DNA from: Magnaporthiopsis rhizophila
Taxonomy: Eukaryota; Ascomycota; Sordariomycetes; Magnaporthales; Magnaporthaceae
Length of the DNA: 64,000 nucleotides
Assembly: GCA_003049465.1 (NCBI GenBank)
Contig: PYSS01000037.1
Span: 62,001-126,000, forward strand
Direction: 5' to 3'
A program made the translations under genes and the position numbers. Below the pieces are notes generated by a model, which saw nothing but the letters and a program-made list of their open reading frames with translations, was not told the DNA's origin and ran no database searches. How positions within the stretch are numbered: position 1 is the stretch's first letter; every line of letters begins with the position of its first letter. Of this stretch, positions 23,606-36,227 are shown piece after piece.

Positions 23606-24450
23606 ATGGCCTCACTGCTTGTCAAGCTGGCCGCTAAGAAGGCATTGGAGGATAGGACCAAGAAAAACACCAACAAAGAGGTACAAACCCGGCCAGCCAA
23701 CACGTTTTCACTCGAAGCAGGCTTGGGAGTCAAAAGCTGACCCTGTTGCAACAGGACCCCTTCTATGAGTACGAGGAGGTCGAGGTGGTCAGAAAAGGCA
23801 AGATCGAGACCAAATGGAAGAAGGTTGGAAAGAAGGGCATTCCTCCGGGTGTGAACCCTCATGACGCTGAGGTCCTGACGCAGGTGCGGAGGCGAGCGCA
23901 CCACCTGGACATGAGCCTCTTCAACATGTGCGGGATCAAGTTTGGCTGGAGCTCTGTGATAGGCCTTATTCCTGCGTAAGTCCCTCCAGAGGTTTCAGCT
24001 TCTTTTTTTTTTCATGCGCCTCCCGCCTGCACCTTGCTGACGTCGTTCTTTATTTACAGGGTTGGTGATATTCTGGACATGCTTCTCGCGTTGATGCTTG
24101 TCCGGAAGTGCACCAAAGTCGAGGGAGGGCTCCCAATGATGATCAAGTCTCGTATGATGCTCAACGTCATGATAGATTTTGTCATTGGCCTCGTTCCCTT
24201 CATCGGAGATGTCGCCGACGCGGTGTACAGAGCCAACACCCGCAACGCTTGGCTGCTGGAGCTATATCTCACCAACAAAGCTGCCGAACTGGACAAGCGT
24301 GGCATTTCGACGCTGGCCGATGCCGACATCGAAAATAACCCTTCATCGACAGCAGCGCCTCGGAAGCCCCAACCCGCCAAAGCGAAGAAGAAGTCGCGCA
24401 ACACCGGAACTGGTCAGGAGTCGGGCGTCACCGGCGAAGGGCGCTCTTAG
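23606..24450 (+). CDS. DUF4112 membrane protein
   Basis: Three exons: 23606-23680, 23755-23975 and 24060-24450, GT-AG and in frame, giving 228 aa. ATG is in a Kozak-like context (GCGCCATGGCC). The N-terminus MASLLVKLAAKKALEDRTKK leads to an acidic YEYEEVEVV stretch. The DUF4112 core (about 70-175) has two hydrophobic hairpins, SVIGLIPAVGDILDMLLALM and IDFVIGLVPFIGDVADAVYR, each with the family's G(L/V)(I/V)P...GD pattern. The tail is basic (AKAKKKSRN). Known family members are small membrane proteins of unknown biochemical function; many fungal ones carry no other domain, as here. Confidence 0.9.
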
Positions 24451-25046
24451 CAGTTCGGATCTCATGTAACCGCACATCTTACTTGCTTCGGCCGCCGCTA
24501 TTGGCCTCTTGTTCTGTTTCCCCGATGCTATTATTTCATTATCGTCTTTACATATCTCACTTCTTACGTATTTCAAGCGGTTCCACTTTATTTCCGCTCT
24601 ACGTGGTCATGAACTCTTTCCTTGTTGGCGGGTGATGGTCAATGGTTCTGCAGCTACGGGCTGGCACAATAATCAGCCTTTATTCTTTAATGACAACTCC
24701 ATACCTCCTTACTGTTTCGAATCCTCCTATGCCTCTGCCTTGTCCTTGTGTGCTGGCAGAATGGTTGCTTCCGTTCATAAAGGTAGGTAGGTACCGAGGT
24801 GGGCATCGTCAACGGCTCGCATGCTCCCACCAGGTAGTGCGAGGTATATCTAGAGACAGGGAAGACCCACTAACCGTCATGCGCGTGTGAATTAGTGGGT
24901 CCCTCATGCTATCGATAAATTGCCTGGAAAAAAAGTTTTGGATGGAATGTGCACTGAAGTCGGACATCTGCGCCTTTAGTTTGGGCTTTCCTCCCCGGAT
25001 AGCATTCACCCAGAGGTTCGAATATGCGTGGGCCGCCAGCGCCATA
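24451..25046. other. Intergenic region between DUF4112 and PPR genes
   Basis: 596 bp between two genes in the same direction. It holds AGGTAGGTAGGTACC at 24781-24795 and no supported gene. Confidence 0.45.
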
Positions 25047-27011
25047 ATGAGACTCTGCAAAACTGCATGTGCCAGGAGAACATATCTGTCGGTCCTCGGC
25101 AAACCCCATCGCATCGGCGTCGCAAGGCTTCCCCCTGCCGCCCCGCGTCCGCAGCCATGCAGGACCGCTGCGACGGCCGCGCCGCGGCTGGAGAATCACC
25201 GGCAAGCGCGCCACGATGAGGTAGACATGGATCCGGCGCCGGGAGGGCCTGCGTCTCTCGAATGGATAGTACAGAAGCATATGCAGTATCTCGGCAATGA
25301 TCCTTTCAAGACGGCGAAGCATGTCCAGGCCACTATCGCGCGAGGCCGGTTCGAAGAGGCCTTGCTTCTCGCTCGCAAAGTTAGCAAGCGTGTCGACATC
25401 ACCGTCAGCTGGAACCACCTGATAGGGCACCTCATGAGCGCCCAGCGTCTTCGCGCGGCGCTCAAACTATACAATGAGGTGTGTGGCATCGCTCTCGTCG
25501 GGCCAAGGAGGAGTGGAATGTGACACTGATGCCGTCCCTTGCCGTGGCGATGACAGATGAAGAAGCGAGCGCAGCTTCCAAACGCGCAGACATACACCAT
25601 AATATTCAACGGCTGTGCCATGTCGGAACATCCCAAGCTCGCCGTGGCCGAGGCGCTGAGGATATACAACACTATGCTGAACAGCGACAGGCTAAAGCCC
25701 AATGTGGTCCATCTGAATGCTGTGCTCAAGGTTTGCTCCCGAGCCGGCGACCTCGAGTCCCTCTTCACGCTGCTTGAGAGTGCCACCGGCACACGAAGCC
25801 CCAACGCTCTGACATACACGACGATTCTCAACGCGCTGCGCGTCAAGGAGCTGCCGCTGCAGACCTCGACCGAGAATGCCGACTTGGACGGCGGCGAGCG
25901 CCTAGAAGCGCACCGCGCCAAGGTCGACGTCTCTATCCAGCGAGGCAAGCGTGTCTGGGACGAGGTCATGGATAAATGGCGCCACGGCAAGATCATGGTC
26001 GACGAGGAGCTGGTGTGCGCAATGGGCCGACTGCTCCTTTCCGGAGACGTGTCAACTCAGGACGAGGTCCTCTCGCTCGTCGAGCAGACCATGGGCGTCC
26101 CTCGCCTTGCCGACAAATCGACTCTGGCTCGGGAGCGGAGAGCGCGGCGCGATGCGAGGCAGGCGCAGACAGAGCCGAGGCCGAAGCCACCGTCGGTAGG
26201 GGGCTATGCAAAGCCAGGAAGCAACACTCTCTCCATGGTACTGCACTCCCTGGGCGCGACCAGGAAAACAGCGCTGGCACCCCGTTACTGGGAGATCTTG
26301 GTGGGTCAACTGGGGATAAAGCCCGATAGCGACAACTGGTTCCGGCTCCTGGTCGCGCTTCACGCCGGAAAGGCCAGCACAAAGGCGAGCAAGTATCTCG
26401 CGCAAATTCCGGCGCACATGATGTGGGTAAGCACGCCGAGGCTCGTGATGCGAACATGCGTTGCAGACAACCTGAACATGCATGCGTTCGAGAACGCCGA
26501 GAGGGTCCTGGACGTTGCACTCCAAGCGTGGCATGGCAAGCCGGACCCGGCGACGATGAAGGCGTACCTAGACGCGGCAACGGCAAACCACCACCGGTTT
26601 AGGCGCGTCAAAGGAGACAAGACCGCCAAGGAGGCCACAGCGGCGCTGGGCAGACAGCTCGTGCGGGCGCTCGACAGATTGTGGGAGCCAATGAAGCTGG
26701 CCACGGGCGGGCTTGCCCCTCTGGAGCCCGGCCGCGGCAGGGCTTCATCGTCACCCCAATCCCCGGCCGCAGAGCCAACGAGCGGCTTGTCGAAGGAGCT
26801 GCTCGAGCTGGCGTCGGTGGCGCGTCGGATGACGGCGGTGGCCGGCAAGGTTTTGCGAGACAACATGGCGGAGCCAGCCACTCTCCGGCGTCTCAGCGAG
26901 CGGAACGAAAAGCTAAACAGGTACATCACCTCCATCTTCGACCGGGGACCACAGCCAGAATGGACCCGGCCGGATCGAGGAGCGCGAGAATGGCTCAGAT
27001 TGCGCAGATAG
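25047..27011 (+). CDS. Mitochondrial pentatricopeptide repeat (PPR) protein
   Basis: Two exons, 25047-25478 and 25557-27011, giving 628 aa. The start at 25047 gives a basic, acid-free N-terminus (MRLCKTACARRTYLSVLGKP) typical of matrix import. From about 95 to 240 there are tandem helical PPR units, for example SWNHLIGHLMSAQRLRAALK, NAQTYTIIFNGCAMSEHPKL, NVVHLNAVLKVCSRAGDLES and NALTYTTILNAL. The C-terminal half continues as degenerate helical repeats and ends basic (REWLRLRR). PPR proteins bind organellar RNA and act in its processing, stability or translation, or as mitoribosome parts. Which of these applies cannot be decided here, and I do not assign an orthologue. The same gene orientation follows on both sides. 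Confidence 0.88.
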
Positions 27012-27412
27012 CCGACAGGTTCTGCATGCACTTGCAGCATGAAGCGATGTAAGATATATAAATACCCTAGATACCTAGATGCCTATGCACATGTATTGTA
27101 TCCCTAACTGTCCCTTTGCCAACGGGCGAGGCGTCTGTTTGCTGTTGGCCTGCATAGCAGCTCCATACTAAGTGGGTGTTTGGGGATCCACTCCGGGGGA
27201 CATTGTGACCCACATAGCTTCCGGAGGTACCTAGCCGGGAATTTAATAGCACCACTCCCAAAGTCCCGGTCGCGCGGATCGAGCGCGTTTGCACTGTCCT
27301 TTGAAACTGCGAATCAGCAAAGCTCTCGCACCTTCAACGTCGTCGTTTCTGGTCGTCTGTCTCGTGTTTGTCAATCGCCCGAACCAAGCCCGCTCCATCA
27401 ACACGCGACACC
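27012..27412. other. Intergenic region between PPR and RRM genes
   Basis: About 400 bp with no gene. TACCTAG words lie at 27072-27078 and 27228-27234. It probably holds the PPR 3'-UTR and the RRM-gene promoter. Confidence 0.4.
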
Positions 27413-28514
27413 ATGGCCAAAAAGAACGCCTGGGAATTCGAGAAGATCATCCATGCCGGTACGCAGCAAGCAGATCGCTGCCCTCCCCTGCTGCCATCGG
27501 CCTTGGGCGCCATCCCTTGTTTCAGAAGCTGACGCGAACACCCACCATCAGACCGGCAGCGGAAGCAGAAAGAGGCTCTCGCGGCCTCCATCTTCAACCG
27601 CGACAGACGTGCCAGTGCCCCTTCTAAGACCGTTGCACCCATCCCGGGCGCATCACTGGCTAGCCGTGTCGGCGTGAAGAAGGTACGTACTTTTTTTTTT
27701 TCTCTCTCTCTCTCTCTTTCTTGCTATATGTCTCGCCCAAATCCCCCTGGCTTTCCCCATGTGCTTCCGCGTATCTTCCGCTGACGGTTGCTTTGCCGCT
27801 ATCTTGTAGCACCGTGTGTCCTCCGGCCCTGGCGTCCAACCCGATCTCTGGGTCCATGACCTGTATGGTGCGTCCGGTCCGCCCGCGCCGGGCTCCCTGG
27901 CGAGTCGCATCACAGTGCCGGGCGCCACCAGCACAAGCAAACAGGGCGCCAAGAAGCAACAGCGCCGAGCGGCCAAGCTCGCCTTCGCCCTTGCACGAGA
28001 CGAGGCCCAGCCTCCAGCCCAGCAGTCGGTCAGTGTGACCGCGCGAGGCCCGAAGACGGCAGCGAACCGCGGAGGGGGCATCTCCATCCGAGGCCTCGCC
28101 GGCCCGCCCGTCATCATGGCGCAGAACTTCGCTCCCGGCACCACAGCGGCCGACATTGAGAGCGCCTTCACACCCTATGGCGGCATCGTATCGCGATGCC
28201 GCCTGCTCAAGACGAGCCCCATCATCATCGCCGAGATTGTGTTCGAGGACCCCAACGGCGCACAACGCGTCATCGACCAGTTCGACAACCAAGTAGCCGA
28301 CGGACGCCTCCTCAAGGTGTACCACAAAGCCGGACCTAGCCCGGAACCGTCGGCGCCCCTGTCTGCCGTCAATGGTAATATCGTCGATGGCTCGCGCGGC
28401 TTTGGCGTCGACGAGCCCATGGCCGATGTCGGTACCGGCGGGAGTCGGCTGTACAGCGACTCGCTCCTCCCAGGCAAAACCAACAATCGCGGTTGGAAAG
28501 GGGCAGGTCGCTAG
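27413..28514 (+). CDS. Single-RRM RNA-binding protein
   Basis: Three exons: 27413-27458, 27552-27682 and 27810-28514, giving 293 aa. Intron 2 carries a T/CT polypyrimidine run right after its donor (27690-27719). The N-terminal 60 residues are basic and helical (NAWEFEKIIHADRQRKQKEA). Residues about 150-235 form one RRM with the atypical RNP2 PPVIMAQNFAPGTTAADIES and a RLLKVYHK end. The C-terminus ends SRLYSDSLL followed by an Asn-Asn-Arg-Gly-Trp motif and GAGR. The architecture (basic flank, one RRM, short conserved C-tail) resembles mRNA-export adaptors of the Yra1/Mlo3 kind, but the RRM core is too divergent to assert that. An alternative acceptor at 27529 for exon 2 is possible; the one chosen keeps frame. 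Confidence 0.8.
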
Positions 28515-29364
28515 GACGAGCCGACCCAGCGCAACATCACTGACCTAGGCCGTACGTCTGAGCCTCACAGGAACAACTGGTGTTGCAAGGACTCGTGTCG
28601 CTGCGCATGCCGTTGATGTCGCCACCGCCGGCGTGCTGCTGGACCGGAGCCACGCAACGGCCCGGCATCGTTGACCGGCTCGCATTGTTTGTTGTACAAG
28701 GACTATAGCTTCAACCACCGACGACGTATACAACGCCCTACAAGGTCCTGGGCACTGGCTCAGCCCCTGCAGCAGGAGAACACCGGGGGCGATGGCACAT
28801 ACAGGCGTGACGCATGGGGCAATCATCAGTTCACTGCCGCAAGAAATAATAACAAACCCAATATCCGCTAAGTTCGTAGCTACGTGTCAGCGCAGCCGTC
28901 GGGAAACGGGTACTTTGCATGAACACAAGACATGGCGGCCGAGCCAAAGCGGTACGGTACTGCTCTATCGCCCCGGAGGCATTCTTCCCCCAGAGCCTTT
29001 CACGGCCCATCGCCGCAACAGAGGAGGTATCGAGAGCCGTTTAAATGAGCCACTAGTGATTTCGTGGCTCGGGGAACAACTGTATATCTGCTGCTTACTA
29101 GATGTGCCAAATGAGGGTAGGAGAGAAGGAAGATAGAAGGAAAGGGTGATAGCGAACGCATCAAGGCACAGTTGCGCATGTTACTCAGATAGAATTCAAC
29201 CTTGATACCTCTTCGTATTGTGTGGATGAACACCTACCCTGGTTGATCTTGGTTGACCTCTCCATAAAGCCTAACTAGGACAGACACCCATAATTTTTTT
29301 TTTCTTTTCCTGTTTCTTTCCAGAGTGATCTTTTTAAATAAGGCATCCTAAACTAGCCACGAAC

Positions 29365-29414
<50 letters not shown>

Positions 29415-30322
29415 ATTCGTGCCTCAATGGAGACGTGCTCCCGAGCTCTGCCGACGATATTCTGTTAAACATAAACCAGGCACCTCAGTGCCCAGATGGA
29501 TAGATTCTTCACATCTCAACTCCAAACGCAACACCTCAAAAAGATGATACCAACTGATAAGACCGCCCTCCACTGCCCTTCGCCGCCTTCCACCATGCAT
29601 GGCGCGCGCACCGGGGGAGGGGGGTTTCCACCCGCCCCATCCAACCGCCAATTTTCTCTTCCCCTCCCGTCCTGGGAGGTGCCTAGGTAGCCTCCCCTAG
29701 CCGATGGTGCCAGGTGCGTCGCATTCGTATCAACAAGCTATCCAGTCCGTGGTCCCTTGAACAGCGCAGATAGAGGCCATACATGATTGCTTCTTTGAGG
29801 CTGCACCAAGCCTGCTGAGCCGAAAAGACACAGGGTGGTTGGCTTGGGCGAGCTTGGGGCGATGCGATATAACCAATCAGGGGCAGACACCCGGCTTCCA
29901 CGTTGCATGTTGCTCCCCGTCAAGCTCTCAGCATCCGCGCATGACCAAGGTTCTATGCAGAACATAGGCACCTATCCCCCTGCTTCGGCTCCCTCCTCTC
30001 GTGTGCAGAAAGCTCTTGTCCACACCGAGATTTCAATCACACGAGGGATGCTGAAAAACAATCTTGCACGTGCCCGATGTCGCAGCCGAGCTGTCCGGAA
30101 CGGGCACAGCCCGGACCTGGACATCTCTTTTGAAATGATGCTTTGCACGGAGTGAGATGCGCCAGCAGACGGCCTAGTGACCGTCTAGACTCCAGGAATA
30201 TACGTGGAAGCGAAAGCAGAAAGAATAAGACAAGAAACAACAGGACAAACAGTACCATAGCCCACACCCCGTGACAACTTTTCGGGCAAAGACGGTTTGT
30301 TGGTCGGTTAGCGTTGTGCAAA
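28515..30322. other. Convergent intergenic region with (CA)22 microsatellite
   Basis: About 1.8 kb between the RRM gene and the YAK1 3' end, with no supported gene. It contains the microsatellite at 29369-29412 and an A-rich strip near 30205-30245. Confidence 0.45.
29369..29412. repeat. (CA)22 microsatellite
   Basis: Perfect 44-nt CA dinucleotide run in noncoding DNA. It is likely length-polymorphic between isolates. Confidence 0.95.
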
Positions 30323-33300
30323 TCAGGGCCAAGAGCCCTGCTGCCCGCCCATAAAACCCTCCTCAAGCGTCCGCTCCTCCAGGTTCCGGATAAAGTCCCT
30401 GTTGTTCCCTCGCCCTCCCTGTTGCTGCGCACGGCTGCCTCTCCGGCCAGACCCGAGGCGACCAGTGCTCTGGTCCATGAGGGACCCCCCGTCGGCCGGC
30501 GGAGGGTAGTAAGCAGGGCTGGGCTGCAGTCGGATGGGTTGGCTCGGGTCCAGATGGCTTGCTACCCTCTGGATCGCGGCAGGAATGCCGCTCTGTTGCT
30601 GCTCCATCGTCGAGGCGCGCTGGCGCGATCTAGCAGCCTGCTGCGCGTACATGCTTGACTGCGATTGCTGCTGGGGCGCTTGCGACTGCTGCAGTGGCAC
30701 CGCCGAGTAGTTTCCCTGAGGCATCTGCACAGGCGCCTGAGGCATTACCATTTGCCCATAGGCATTCTGGGCAGGCGCATACGGCGGGGGCGGGGCCGCG
30801 TGACCGCTACCGCCCGGGGAGTACAGCGAGTTGTTGGGATACATGGGCGGGGTTGGCTGGGCGAGCCCTTGCGGTTGATGCTGCTGACGATGCTGCTGCT
30901 GTTGGGGCTGTGACTGCGGCGGCTGCTGTTGCTGCTGCTGCTGCTGATATTGCGCTTGCCCCATTGCGTAAGCTCCCTGGGCGGCCGAGTTTGCCTGCGC
31001 CTGCGCTGCTTGGGCGCGCTGCTTGCTAAGTGCCTCGGCCTGCTGCTGCTGCTGGGTTCCCGGAGCGGGCGACCTATTAAGCGAGCTCGACTTGAGGTTC
31101 ATGGGCGGGACGAACGGCCCGGTGTACTTCTGCTGGGTAATGAAGGGGTGCAGCTTGGCTTGCTGTGGCGACCACCTTTCCAGGGGATTGATGGTCAGAA
31201 GTCCCCTCACAAAGTCGATGAAGGCGATCCGGTTGTTCATCTCTGTGCGCGCGTGTGCAGACGTTATGTTAGCAGGGTCATATCTCGCAAAAGGCAGGCC
31301 CGGGACAGAGGGTGACATGACGCAGGGGAAAGAAAAGAGCCGCAGACATACCCCGGTCTATCTCGCTCTGCTTCATATTCTTCCGCGGCATCGGGTACGT
31401 CTTGATGATTTCGGGCAACGTGCTGGCCTGGAAGTACTTCTTGCTGGGCTGCTCCTTGGAATTGTGCTCGCGCGAGTATTGCTCCATACTCTTGAGGTGA
31501 TATGTCCGCCGCCCAAACTCGTCGGATCGCTTTTCGAAGAACTCGCCCGCCTGTTTCCCCATCTCCATCATCCAGTTGGGTGGGTTGCCGAGCATCTCAA
31601 CTATCCTGGAAACTTGATTGTACTCGGACGAGCCGGGGAATAGAGGCAGGCCGAGGAACAGCTCCACCACGATGCATCCAAGCGACCACATGTCGATGGC
31701 GGACGAGTAGGGCAGCCCGAGCAGGACCTCGGGGGATCTGTAGAAGCGCGACTGGATGTAGGTGTACACTGTCTGCCGCTCGTCACACGCCGAGCCGAAG
31801 TCGATAATCTTGATGATGGGGCTCTCGAGGTTCTTGAGCAGAATGTTCTCGGGCTTGAGATCGCAGTGGATGAGCCGCGCCTTGTTCAACAACGCCAGCC
31901 CGTTCAGCAGCTGCTGGGCAAACACGCGGACCAGCGTCGTGCTGAGACCCCTGAACTGGTTCTGCTTGATCAGTTCGTACAGGTTGACGCTGAGGAGCTC
32001 AAATACCAAGCAAAGGTGTTGCCGATGGATGAATGTGTCCTTCAGTCGTAGCAGGTGGTGATCATCATTCTTGTCGAGCTTAGTGTTGAGCTGGCAGCCG
32101 GAGTTGCATGTCAGCAGGGACGGCTCACAGATACCTAGGCAGAGTCTGGACCTCTGGGAAACCAGACCCGGGAATAGCGCCTGCTAGAGAAGGCGTGGGG
32201 TTGAGGGGCATATCGCTGTTGAACATACTAGGTCGAGAACGGACACCTCCATCATACTCTGGTTAAAGTACGCGGTGCGATTTTTTATGACCTTGACAGC
32301 GACGACCTCCTGTGTCTTCAAGTTTTGACACTTGACCACCTGCCCGAAAGTGCCCTGGCCTAGGACATCGAGGATAAGGTAGCGGTTCCTTTGCAGGGGA
32401 AGAAAGAAGAGAAGTCAACCATGAGCTCAACACATAGCCCCATGATGATAGGCAATTCAAGTCACGTCGATGCTAGCAGCAGCACTTACTTGTGACCGGC
32501 CTCTTCGGACCCCAGGATGTCATTGACGTAGAGAATGTAGTCGCTATCCTCATTGTCGAACCCATCGTTCTTGGTCCCCTTGCTCGGCTTCGTCAAGACT
32601 CGGCGGGGATTTCTCGAAGACTCGTACTTGAAGTTAGGGTTGCAGATTCTGTAGGTCGCTGGAAGATGCACGGTAAGAGCTTGGAGTGGCTGTGGAGGAT
32701 ACGTGTAAAGAAGAATCAGTCAGCCGAGAGGTCGTCGATCCAGACACGACTTCTGTAAGCAGACAAGAGCTGGATAAGTACACTTATGAAGCCGCCCTCG
32801 GGATTCGCCCTGCGGAACGGGGGCTGCGCGTTGACCTTGGGACGCAAGTCCGCAGGTGATCTCAGCTTCTTCAGCTCGGGGACGGGCCCTCTTTCGGGAG
32901 CGATACTGGGAGGAGGCTGCGCGACGGGTCGCCTTGGCGATTTGGGATCTGCGGAGTAGGGCGAATCGGTAGGGGTGCCGGCGGACAGAGGATAGCCATC
33001 GTGGGCGCCAAGATGAGGCGAAATTGGAGGCAGCTGCTGGTGCTGCGGGGTGTGTGAATGAGGTTGGGACAGGGACGGCTGGCGGCTTGGGTAGTAGGGA
33101 CTCTGCGGGGGGTAGGGGCTCTGCATGGCGCCGCCGTAGTCGGAAACGCGAGAGGGTGACTGCCGCTGGCCCGTGGGGTTGGAGAACTGACTATTCGCGG
33201 CCGACTTGGGGGTGTAGGGCGCATAAGGCGAGGTCGGCGACATGACCTCCATGGGGGAGTAGCGTTGGGCAGCGGCCGAAGACTCCTGCGGGGACTGGAG

Positions 33301-33858
33301 CGTGCCTGGGCGGCCACCGCTCATGTGGGATTGATGATGCGGCCGCATCGGGTACTTCATGCCGGCGTACTGGTCGTTTGCGTCCGCCATTGCAACGTCG
33401 CCGTTGCCGTCGCGTAGTTGTGGCGCACCGATTGGGGATGTTGCCGCCTTGAGGTTTGGGGACTGGAGGATATGGTGGTGTTGCTGCTGCTGTTGCTGCT
33501 GCTGATGGAGATGCTGCTGTGAGTTGTACTGGTCGTATTTGAACACGGGCGGCTGCTGGTGGTGATGGTTCTGCTGCTGTTGCTGCTGCGGCGGCGGCTG
33601 TTGTTGTTGTTGTTGTGGTGGTTGTTGTTGTTGCTGCTGCTGCGGCTGATGGAGATGAAGTAGGTGGTGCTGGGATGATGGCGGTGGTTGTTGTTGTTGC
33701 TGCTGCGCTGGGCTGTGATGCTGCGGCTGCTGCCCGTTGAAATCCCGCGACAGGCTCGGGCTCTGGCCCTGGCCTTGGCCCTGCGCCTGGCTCTGGCCGG
33801 AGTCGTTATAACGTCGGGACGCGCCAGCAGGATCCGAGTACGACTGCCATGAATCCAT
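30323..33858 (-). CDS. YAK1: DYRK-family protein kinase Yak1
   Basis: Five exons on the minus strand: 32782-33858, 32490-32689, 32229-32388, 31352-32090 and 30323-31242, giving 1031 aa. The N-terminal 130 residues are Gln/His/Pro-rich with several 6-8 residue Gln runs. The DYRK homology box comes from exon 2 (TYRICNPNFKYESSRNPRRV). The kinase domain begins at about 427 with LGQGTFGQVV and carries VVAVKVIKN, HCDLKPENILL, DFGSACDE and the activation-loop YTYIQSRFYRSPE, whose second Tyr is autophosphorylated in DYRKs. The C-terminal 270 residues are again Gln-rich and disordered. In yeasts Yak1 is a growth-restraining kinase opposed by PKA and TOR, moving between nucleus and cytoplasm; in fungal pathogens it affects conidiation and stress tolerance. 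Intron 3 carries TACCTAGGC at 32132-32140. Confidence 0.96.
33480..33735 (-). repeat. CAG/CAA-type glutamine-coding repeat in YAK1 exon 1
   Basis: Imperfect GCTGCT/GTTGTT triplets on the plus strand encode several Gln runs broken by Pro and His. CAG and CAA are mixed, which limits slippage. A comparable Gln-rich coding patch lies at 30895-30950 near the 3' end of the same gene. Confidence 0.85.
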
Positions 33859-36227
33859 GGCAGGACACAGGCGAGGGGTGGCTGGCGGGCGGACGAAGTT
33901 CTTGTTACGACCTCAGAAACCGAGACGGCATGCTCGCTCGTAAGAGCAAGAGGGAGAGTGCGGCGGCAGGATGCCCTGCTGAGCACGTAGCGCTGGTCAG
34001 GGTCGACCGGGAGGAGGGAGGGAGGGAGAGAGGCTGCTTTAGTCAACAGCAACCAGTGGAGTGGCAGATTCGGTGATGGAGGGCATGGAATAGAGGCTAG
34101 GCGATTGAGATGGGCTTGAGCGACATGGGGCTATGGCTATGGTCGCGACCGTCGCACAGTCGACGAAGTCCCAGGACAGCTGCAGCAATGAAGGGCAGCA
34201 AGTGGCGCACCGATGCGTCCTGGGTTACAGGTTACGAGTTGCAGGTTGCAATTCACGACGCGAGCAGAGGAACCTAAAAGCTTGGGGTCCCGCACCGGGC
34301 CAGCGACCCGCGACAGAAATCGCTCGTCGACACCCAACACAACCAAGGCGCTAGCGTCTCCCCGCGGGCCATAGGTACCCAACCTCCATAGGCACGTTAT
34401 CGGCACCTGCCCAGGTCCACAGCGTTCCGCCGCCCAGGCGCAACCACCAGACCATGTTTTTCTGGCGACGAACCCCCAAACTCAATCTGATGCTACCCGA
34501 GCACCCGAGCACCCCCTGGGAGCGGCTACCTTGCAACACAGGACAGGCCTCAATGATCTTCGCAATGTGTGCACTTGTCGGCGCGCCCTACCTGGACGGG
34601 ATGGCTACAAGCACAAATTCATTAGGTTTCACGGCAGTTATTGCGCCCGTACGCAGGTAGTTTGCCAGTAAATTGCCGCCAACTCGAGTCTCGTGTATCT
34701 GCATTTTCCTTGGTGAGCCCGCCTACAGTCAAGTAAGTCCCTGCCTACACAGACGTGACTGAGTTGACGTTGGCGAGTGAGTAGGTGGCCTGTGGTACAC
34801 GCAGATCTCGCTACATGACCAAGCATGGAGATCCATGAGTAGGGCCGCTAGGTCCGGGTAGTCGAGCCCTAGGTACCATATAGCAGGTCTTTCGCAAGAA
34901 GGGGGAAAAAAAAAGAAAAGAAAATCTACACATGACAACCGCAGGGTGAGGGTGGATATGGTTTCCCAGCTCCTGTTTTTTACTTGCATTTTCTTCTTTT
35001 TTTCTTCATCAAACAAGACGTGGTGGGGTTGGCGCCACCAAGGTACCTCTAGCTTCCTTGTGAGGGCGGCTCGTCCCAAAAGGAGGGTGGGGAAAGCTAC
35101 CATCGACATCATTCTCGGGGGCAAAGGCTCATTAAAGAGGAAGGGGGGTCAACAACAGAATTCGCAGCTGTAGGTATCCATATCAGGGCAGTAAATATCA
35201 CATTCTATCCGCCCTCGCCACCGAAGGAGACTTGGGGAAGAAGAATAATAGAAAAAATCAGAGGGAATGGATAGACAATACCCCGAAAATGACGAACGGA
35301 TGTGACCATGAAGACAATAGAATCGGTAGAAAAGAAAATATGGAAAGAGGCGATGAGATTTAAAAAAAAAAAAAAAAAAAAAAGAAAAGAAAAAGGTCGT
35401 GACAGGTCATGAAACTAGCTTTGCAACGCTCCTTTGGTCCCTAACGGAAATGAGCGCTTCGTAAACTGCCGAGCGTGGCGAAGAGCCCCATACTAGAGCA
35501 GTTCGTCATGAAGTAAGACTATCATAAGTCGTTAGAAGGAAACAGGAGTCGGAGAAAGCACTCCACTGTGCTCAAATTGGTATCCAGCGGCCGAAATCAA
35601 AAGGAACGAGAACTTTTCCCTCTGGTCAGGGCGCGATGCCTGCCACTACAAGGCCCAAACCCAGGAGACTGCAAAATGTCTCGAGGGAAAGAAATGGAAA
35701 CTCACCAGGGCGCGGGAAATCAACCGTAAATGGAAATAACACACATAAGAGATCATCGTCGGCAATCGGTACATCGATCCAGGCAGGCAGGCAGCTGGAG
35801 ACGAAAGGGAAAACAGTCGTGAAGGTCAGAGAAAAAGGAAAGAGAACTGAGAGACACGCATGAAAAGCCGGTATGGAAAAAGACTAGAGAAAACGTGACG
35901 CGAATGGTCACTTCGTTCAATTTTCATCCCACCAAAGCCACAGAGAGAGAGATAGAGAAAGATAATAGAGGAAGAGATAACTGAAGAGCAAGACTGCGCG
36001 TGAGAAAAATTGCCGGGGTGGTGGGGAGTCCATCACATATACTTCGTTGGGTCAGGCCAAGAGGCATAACTGGCCCGGGCACGAGATCCTGGCCGCCAAA
36101 CCCTTTCGGGCCAGGCATGCACGTGCTTCTCCACGGCACCGACCGTATCATGCTCACATCGACGCCTCATAGAGACAGACTGGCCATGATGCACATGGCC
36201 CCTGTCCAGGACGTAGCCTCCGGCACG
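33859..36227. other. YAK1 upstream region and PUB1-like 3' region
   Basis: About 2.4 kb without a supported gene. Long A/G tracts on the plus strand (35225-35400, 35880-35995) are C/T-rich on the YAK1 sense strand, as is usual upstream of fungal genes. A 23-nt A run lies at 35362-35384. AGGTACC words occur at 34373, 34871 and 35041. Confidence 0.45.
35362..35384. repeat. Poly(A) homopolymer, 23 nt
   Basis: Uninterrupted run of A inside an A/G-rich noncoding tract. Confidence 0.85.
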
